From the NCBI RefSeq assembly GCF_041596335.1, contig NZ_JBFHIT010000003.1:124001-188000 (forward strand): a stretch of DNA of 64,000 bases. Direction: 5' to 3'. Source of the stretch: Mangrovibacterium sp041596335 (GTDB taxonomy: Bacteria > Bacteroidota > Bacteroidia > Bacteroidales > Prolixibacteraceae). Positions 60,463-64,000 of the stretch are shown one piece after another. The notes below the pieces were generated by a model. The model was not told where the DNA came from, ran no database searches, and worked only from the letters and a program-made list of their open reading frames with translations. The first letter of the stretch is position 1, and the number at the start of each line of letters is the position of its first letter. A program made the translations under genes and the position numbers.

Positions 60463-63400
60463 TTAAAAAGTAACATTTAACCCCAGCACGAACTGGCGGG
60501 CACGAGGATAGGTTCCCCAGTCAAGCCCGGGAGTCGGATAACGGGCGTTGTTCAGGTTCGCGTTTGCATTCACCTCAGGATCAAGTCCCGAATAACCGGA
60601 GATGGTGAATACATTATAGATAGAGCCGTATACACGGAGGTTATTTGCTCCGATTTTACTTTGCAACTGTTTTGGCAGGGTGTAGCCTAAGGTCAGCGTA
60701 TTTAGTCGAAGGTATGAACCATCTTCAATACCGACGTTGGATACATAGCCTTGTTGCAGATAGGTTGAGGGCAAGCTTGCATTTGTGTTGGCTGCATTCA
60801 ATTGTTCGGGCGTGGTAAGTTCTACAAGATTCCCGTTCTGAATATCAAAAAGTGTATAGGAGTCATTCACGATGTTGAGCTTATTCCCATACAGACCGCC
60901 ACCTTTGTTGCCGTTATAAAGCGATGCTAATTTATTGGCATTGTAGACGTCGTTGCCAACACTCCAGTTAAAGTTCATGCTAAGGTCGAATTGTTTATAG
61001 CTGGCGTTGATGTTGAACCCACCGGTATGTTTCGGGGTCATGTTGCCGATTTCGACATAGTCTTTCACATCGATTACGCCATCTTCGAAAGCATCGACAA
61101 ATTTAGGCAACCCCGGATAGGCCTGTTGTCCTGCGGGAACCAGACCTCCCTGGTAGGCAACAAAAGCACTCGCAAGATCAGCAACACCCTCTTTTAATGT
61201 GTACATACCTGTTGAAGCTTCGTAATTGAAATCGTCGGGTGTATAAAACCCTTTACCATCCATTTTATATCCCATTACGATACCAACGGGTTTGCCTTCC
61301 TGCAGAATATAGTCAGAATTCGGAATTCCCGACTGCAGGAATTGTGTTCCGTAAGCGCTTTGAACTCCTTCAGCAAGTTTGTCGATATTATTTTTGTTAA
61401 AGTTGATGTTCGCACCCCCCGAAATATTCCAGTCCTGGTTTTTAAAGATCACGCCGTTAAGGGAGATTTCAATACCCTTATTGCTGGTTTGCCCAATGTT
61501 GGCATAGCTGGTTGTAAATCCGGTGATAGACGGAATGTCTTTCAGCATCAGCAGGTCTTTTGTGGTATTTTTGTAGACTTCAATAGATCCCCACAAACGA
61601 TTGGCATAGAGTGTAAAGTCAAGACCAATGTTACGCGTAATCGTGGTTTCCCATTTTAAATCGCGGTTTGCAAGCTGGTCGGAAGCCAGATCGTAGGCTG
61701 GCTGATGATCGTCGCCTAAGCCCTGTTGCCAGCGTGGTTCGGTTTCTGCTTCCCACAATTGTGCCCACTGGTCGGGACCGACTGCATCATTTCCAACTTC
61801 TCCGACAGATATGCGAAGTTTCAGATCGTCGAGCCAGTCTCTGGTATTGTCCATGAACGATTCCTGTGAAACACGCCAGGCAACAGAACCAGCGGGGAAG
61901 TATCCCCAGCGATGCTCGGGAGAGAAGTTAGAGGATCCGTCAGCACGGAAGGTCGCGGTGACCATGTATTTGTCGCGGAGCGAGTAGTTTGCCCGACCGA
62001 AATAAGAGTTAATACGGCTTGGAGTAGAAACTCCTGAAGAAATCACGAGGTCTGATCCATATTGCGAGATACTGGCAAAAGCATTATCCTTCGTAAAATT
62101 GTTCGGAAACCTGCGGCCGGAGATACGCATATTTTCGCCGCCCGAGTCGGTTAATTCCTGACCGATCAATGCATTGATCCGGTGAATCTCATTCAGTGTT
62201 ATTTCATAACCCAGGGTGTTTGTCCACCGCAGGCTCCAGCTGTTCTGTTTCCGGTAGTCAGCATCGCCTGCGTAGGCAAATGTTCCGTCGTTGTTCAGGT
62301 AGTTATCCTCGTTAGCGCTGGCAGGTGTCGGACCTCTCCAGTTTTTAGTTGTTGTATAATCCCGCGTCAAGGTCAATTCCGTGGAAGCGGTCAATCCTTC
62401 AATAATGGTCCATTTCAAACCGGCGGTACCACGAAAATTTTGCCTCAATGTCAGGTTCTCGCGGTCTTTGATCACATTTACAGGACTGTACAGGTCTTCC
62501 ATTACAAAATTTTCCTCGCCCAACGAAGAATTATCAAAAATAGCCAGATCACCTTTTATATCTTCCATAGCGATCGGACGGAAACGGTAGGACCCGGAGA
62601 GAGCAGAACCGTAACCGTTGGTTGTACCTTCATTTCCCAGGGTTTCCCGATCTGTATACCGTACATCTAAGTTGAAGTTGAGTTTTTCACTTATTTTTTG
62701 ATCTATTTTAAACGATGCTGTCGCTCTTTTGGCATAGGAGTTCAGCTTCATGCCATCTTCGTCCAGGTAGCTAAAGTTGAAAATAACTTTAGTCTTTTCT
62801 GTTCCACCTGTAACTGTCAGGTCGTGGTTGTGTGAGAATGAACTGTTATACACGTCCTTTTGCAGGTTGTACCCCGACACATTCCTGTAGGCATCAATTC
62901 CGGCAGAGTTACTGCCCGAATGAGCTCCAATTCCCCATAATTGTTGAAACGGAGTTGTATAAGTTTCACCGAAATAGACATCGAGAAGTCCCCATTTCTG
63001 TTCCAGGTAATCGTACGGAGAAAGAGCGTCAAGATAGCCGGTGGGAGTATTGAATTTGGCATACCCGCCGTAGGTTACGGTAACATCTCCTGTTTTTCCC
63101 CTTTTGGTTGTAATGAGGATAACACCATTCGCACCGCGCGCACCGAAAATAGCTGTTGAGGAGGCATCTTTCAGTACGTCGACACTCTCCACCATGTCAG
63201 CAGGAATATCACTAATGTTGCCTGGAATTCCATCGATTAAAACAAGAGGATCATTGCTTTGAGAAATGGAACCTCCACCACGTACGCGAATTGATACTTC
63301 TGCATCGGGACGTCCGTCCTGAGAAATTACATTCACTCCGGGAAGTCGTCCCTGAATGGCCTGTGCCACATTGTTAACAGGTACGGCAGCGAGTTGTTCG

Positions 63401-64000
63401 CCGGATACTGAAGCAACTGAGCCGGTGACATCCCGCTTTCTCATTGTACCGTAACCAATGGCAACCACTTCTTGCAAACCAATTGTTTCTTCTTCAAGTA
63501 CAACGTTGATTTGAGTTTTACCGGCAACTGCAACTTCCTGTAATTTCATCCCTACAAAAGATATTTGCAGAACACCATTAGCGGGTACATCAGAGACGGA
63601 ATATTTACCGTCAAAATCTGTTATTGTACCATTGGTAGTTCCTTTTACAACAACGGTTGCTCCGGGAATCGGCTCGCCTCCGATACCGGTAACCGTACCT
63701 GTAATGGTCAGGTTCTGCTGGGCAGAAGTTAATGTGGATTCCTTAGCGTCTTTACCTTTTAAAATGATTTGACGATCAGAAATCTCATAGGTGATTCCGG
63801 CTTGCCTGGAAACTTGCTCCAGTATTGCTGCAAGCGGAGCATCCTTTACATCGATTGACACTCTTTGTCCGGCAAGGATCGCATCCTGATACAAAAAGAA
63901 GAAATCAGTTTGATCTTCTATCTGTTGGATAACTTCCTGAACAGGTACATCTTTGAGTTTCAGATTTAGCATTGAATTCTGGGAATATGAATTTCCCCAG
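60463..64000 (-). CDS. SusC/RagA TonB-dependent transporter with STN domain (system 2), 5' end outside window
   Basis: At least 1178 residues. The frame stays open past the ATG at 63970-63972 to the window end, reading NSYSQNS before it, which is the usual end of a SusC signal peptide. The true start is therefore beyond 64000. The STN domain (LNLKLKDVPVQEVIQQIEDQ) is at the visible start. The plug extension (ITGTVTGIGGEPIPGATVVV), the plug with GYGTMRKRDVTGSVASVSG and DASSTAIFGARGANGVILIT, and the barrel to a C-terminal phenylalanine follow. The STN domain implies another sigma/FecR pair outside the window. It imports pectin oligosaccharides together with the SusD downstream. Confidence 0.95.
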   Translation of the reverse strand, partial: WGNSYSQNSMLNLKLKDVPVQEVIQQIEDQTDFFFLYQDAILAGQRVSIDVKDAPLAAILEQVSRQAGITYEISDRQIILKGKDAKESTLTSAQQNLTITGTVTGIGGEPIPGATVVVKGTTNGTITDFDGKYSVSDVPANGVLQISFVGMKLQEVAVAGKTQINVVLEEETIGLQEVVAIGYGTMRKRDVTGSVASVSGEQLAAVPVNNVAQAIQGRLPGVNVISQDGRPDAEVSIRVRGGGSISQSNDPLVLIDGIPGNISDIPADMVESVDVLKDASSTAIFGARGANGVILITTKRGKTGDVTVTYGGYAKFNTPTGYLDALSPYDYLEQKWGLLDVYFGETYTTPFQQLWGIGAHSGSNSAGIDAYRNVSGYNLQKDVYNSSFSHNHDLTVTGGTEKTKVIFNFSYLDEDGMKLNSYAKRATASFKIDQKISEKLNFNLDVRYTDRETLGNEGTTNGYGSALSGSYRFRPIAMEDIKGDLAIFDNSSLGEENFVMEDLYSPVNVIKDRENLTLRQNFRGTAGLKWTIIEGLTASTELTLTRDYTTTKNWRGPTPASANEDNYLNNDGTFAYAGDADYRKQNSWSLRWTNTLGYEITLNEIHRINALIGQELTDSGGENMRISGRRFPNNFTKDNAFASISQYGSDLVISSGVSTPSRINSYFGRANYSLRDKYMVTATFRADGSSNFSPEHRWGYFPAGSVAWRVSQESFMDNTRDWLDDLKLRISVGEVGNDAVGPDQWAQLWEAETEPRWQQGLGDDHQPAYDLASDQLANRDLKWETTITRNIGLDFTLYANRLWGSIEVYKNTTKDLLMLKDIPSITGFTTSYANIGQTSNKGIEISLNGVIFKNQDWNISGGANINFNKNNIDKLAEGVQSAYGTQFLQSGIPNSDYILQEGKPVGIVMGYKMDGKGFYTPDDFNYEASTGMYTLKEGVADLASAFVAYQGGLVPAGQQAYPGLPKFVDAFEDGVIDVKDYVEIGNMTPKHTGGFNINASYKQFDLSMNFNWSVGNDVYNANKLASLYNGNKGGGLYGNKLNIVNDSYTLFDIQNGNLVELTTPEQLNAANTNASLPSTYLQQGYVSNVGIEDGSYLRLNTLTLGYTLPKQLQSKIGANNLRVYGSIYNVFTISGYSGLDPEVNANANLNNARYPTPGLDWGTYPRARQFVLGLNVTF

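Noticed and set aside
1..64000. tRNA genes, rRNA genes, CRISPR arrays or attachment sites
   Set aside because: No cloverleaf, rRNA segment, regularly spaced repeat series or tRNA-associated direct repeat was noticed on either strand.

Overview
The window is one long stretch of a plant cell-wall pectin degradation region from a member of the Bacteroidota. The evidence is two SusC/SusD pairs, an ECF sigma/FecR pair, a giant hybrid two-component system with AraC output, promoters resembling the Bacteroidota -7 box (TAnnTTTG), and almost no Shine-Dalgarno sites. I infer an environmental or marine lineage such as Marinilabiliales rather than a gut Bacteroides, but that is only an impression. No tRNA, rRNA, CRISPR array or intact mobile element was seen.

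Layout. (1) 1-14534, minus strand: a polysaccharide utilization locus controlled by ECF sigma and FecR. Reading with transcription it is sigma, FecR, SusC (with an STN signalling domain), SusD, a 3' hairpin, a DUF1593 protein, a three-part PL10 pectate lyase with two carbohydrate-binding modules, a GH140-type apiosidase and a GH105 unsaturated galacturonyl hydrolase. A C-terminal scrap of a second DUF1593 gene lies between the last two lyase/hydrolase blocks. (2) 14610-26978, minus strand: what looks like a complete D-apiose uptake and catabolism unit. Reading with transcription it is stand-alone RibB, a DeoR repressor, a glycerol-kinase-like FGGY kinase, a FucI/AraA-fold isomerase, a split transketolase (N then C half), a lipoprotein glycosidase with a DUF5060 domain, and an RbsB/DUF2291/RbsA/RbsC ABC importer. 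(3) 27000-36850: a GH78 rhamnosidase (plus), preceded by a decayed L-rhamnose mutarotase gene; a convergent AraC regulator; and a plus-strand set of sialidase-like BNR lipoprotein, DapA/NanA-type aldolase and sodium:solute symporter. This ends in a 1.2 kb graveyard with remnants of two unrelated transposases. (4) 36855-40005, plus strand: GH105, DUF4861 protein and an alpha/beta hydrolase. (5) 40024-48697, minus strand: a homogalacturonan/rhamnogalacturonan set with PL1, GH43, CE12, CE8, GH28, CE12, a decayed PL1 fragment and CE8. Its hybrid two-component regulator is at 49047-53201. (6) 53422-64000, minus strand: a second SusC (cut by the window end), SusD, a LamG protein, a PL10 lyase and a large beta-helix protein related to CE8.

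How they fit together. Outer-membrane SusCD pairs import oligosaccharides made by surface PL1/PL10/GH28 enzymes after CE8/CE12 de-esterification. Periplasmic GH105, GH43, GH78 and GH140 enzymes trim them. Apiose freed from rhamnogalacturonan II or apiogalacturonan would be imported by the ABC transporter, isomerised to apulose, phosphorylated, and split by the transketolase into triose phosphate and xylulose 5-phosphate. The BNR/aldolase/symporter trio may do the equivalent for the 3-deoxy-ulosonic acids (Kdo, Dha) of rhamnogalacturonan II. These assignments rest on family recognition and gene context; none was tested by database search here.
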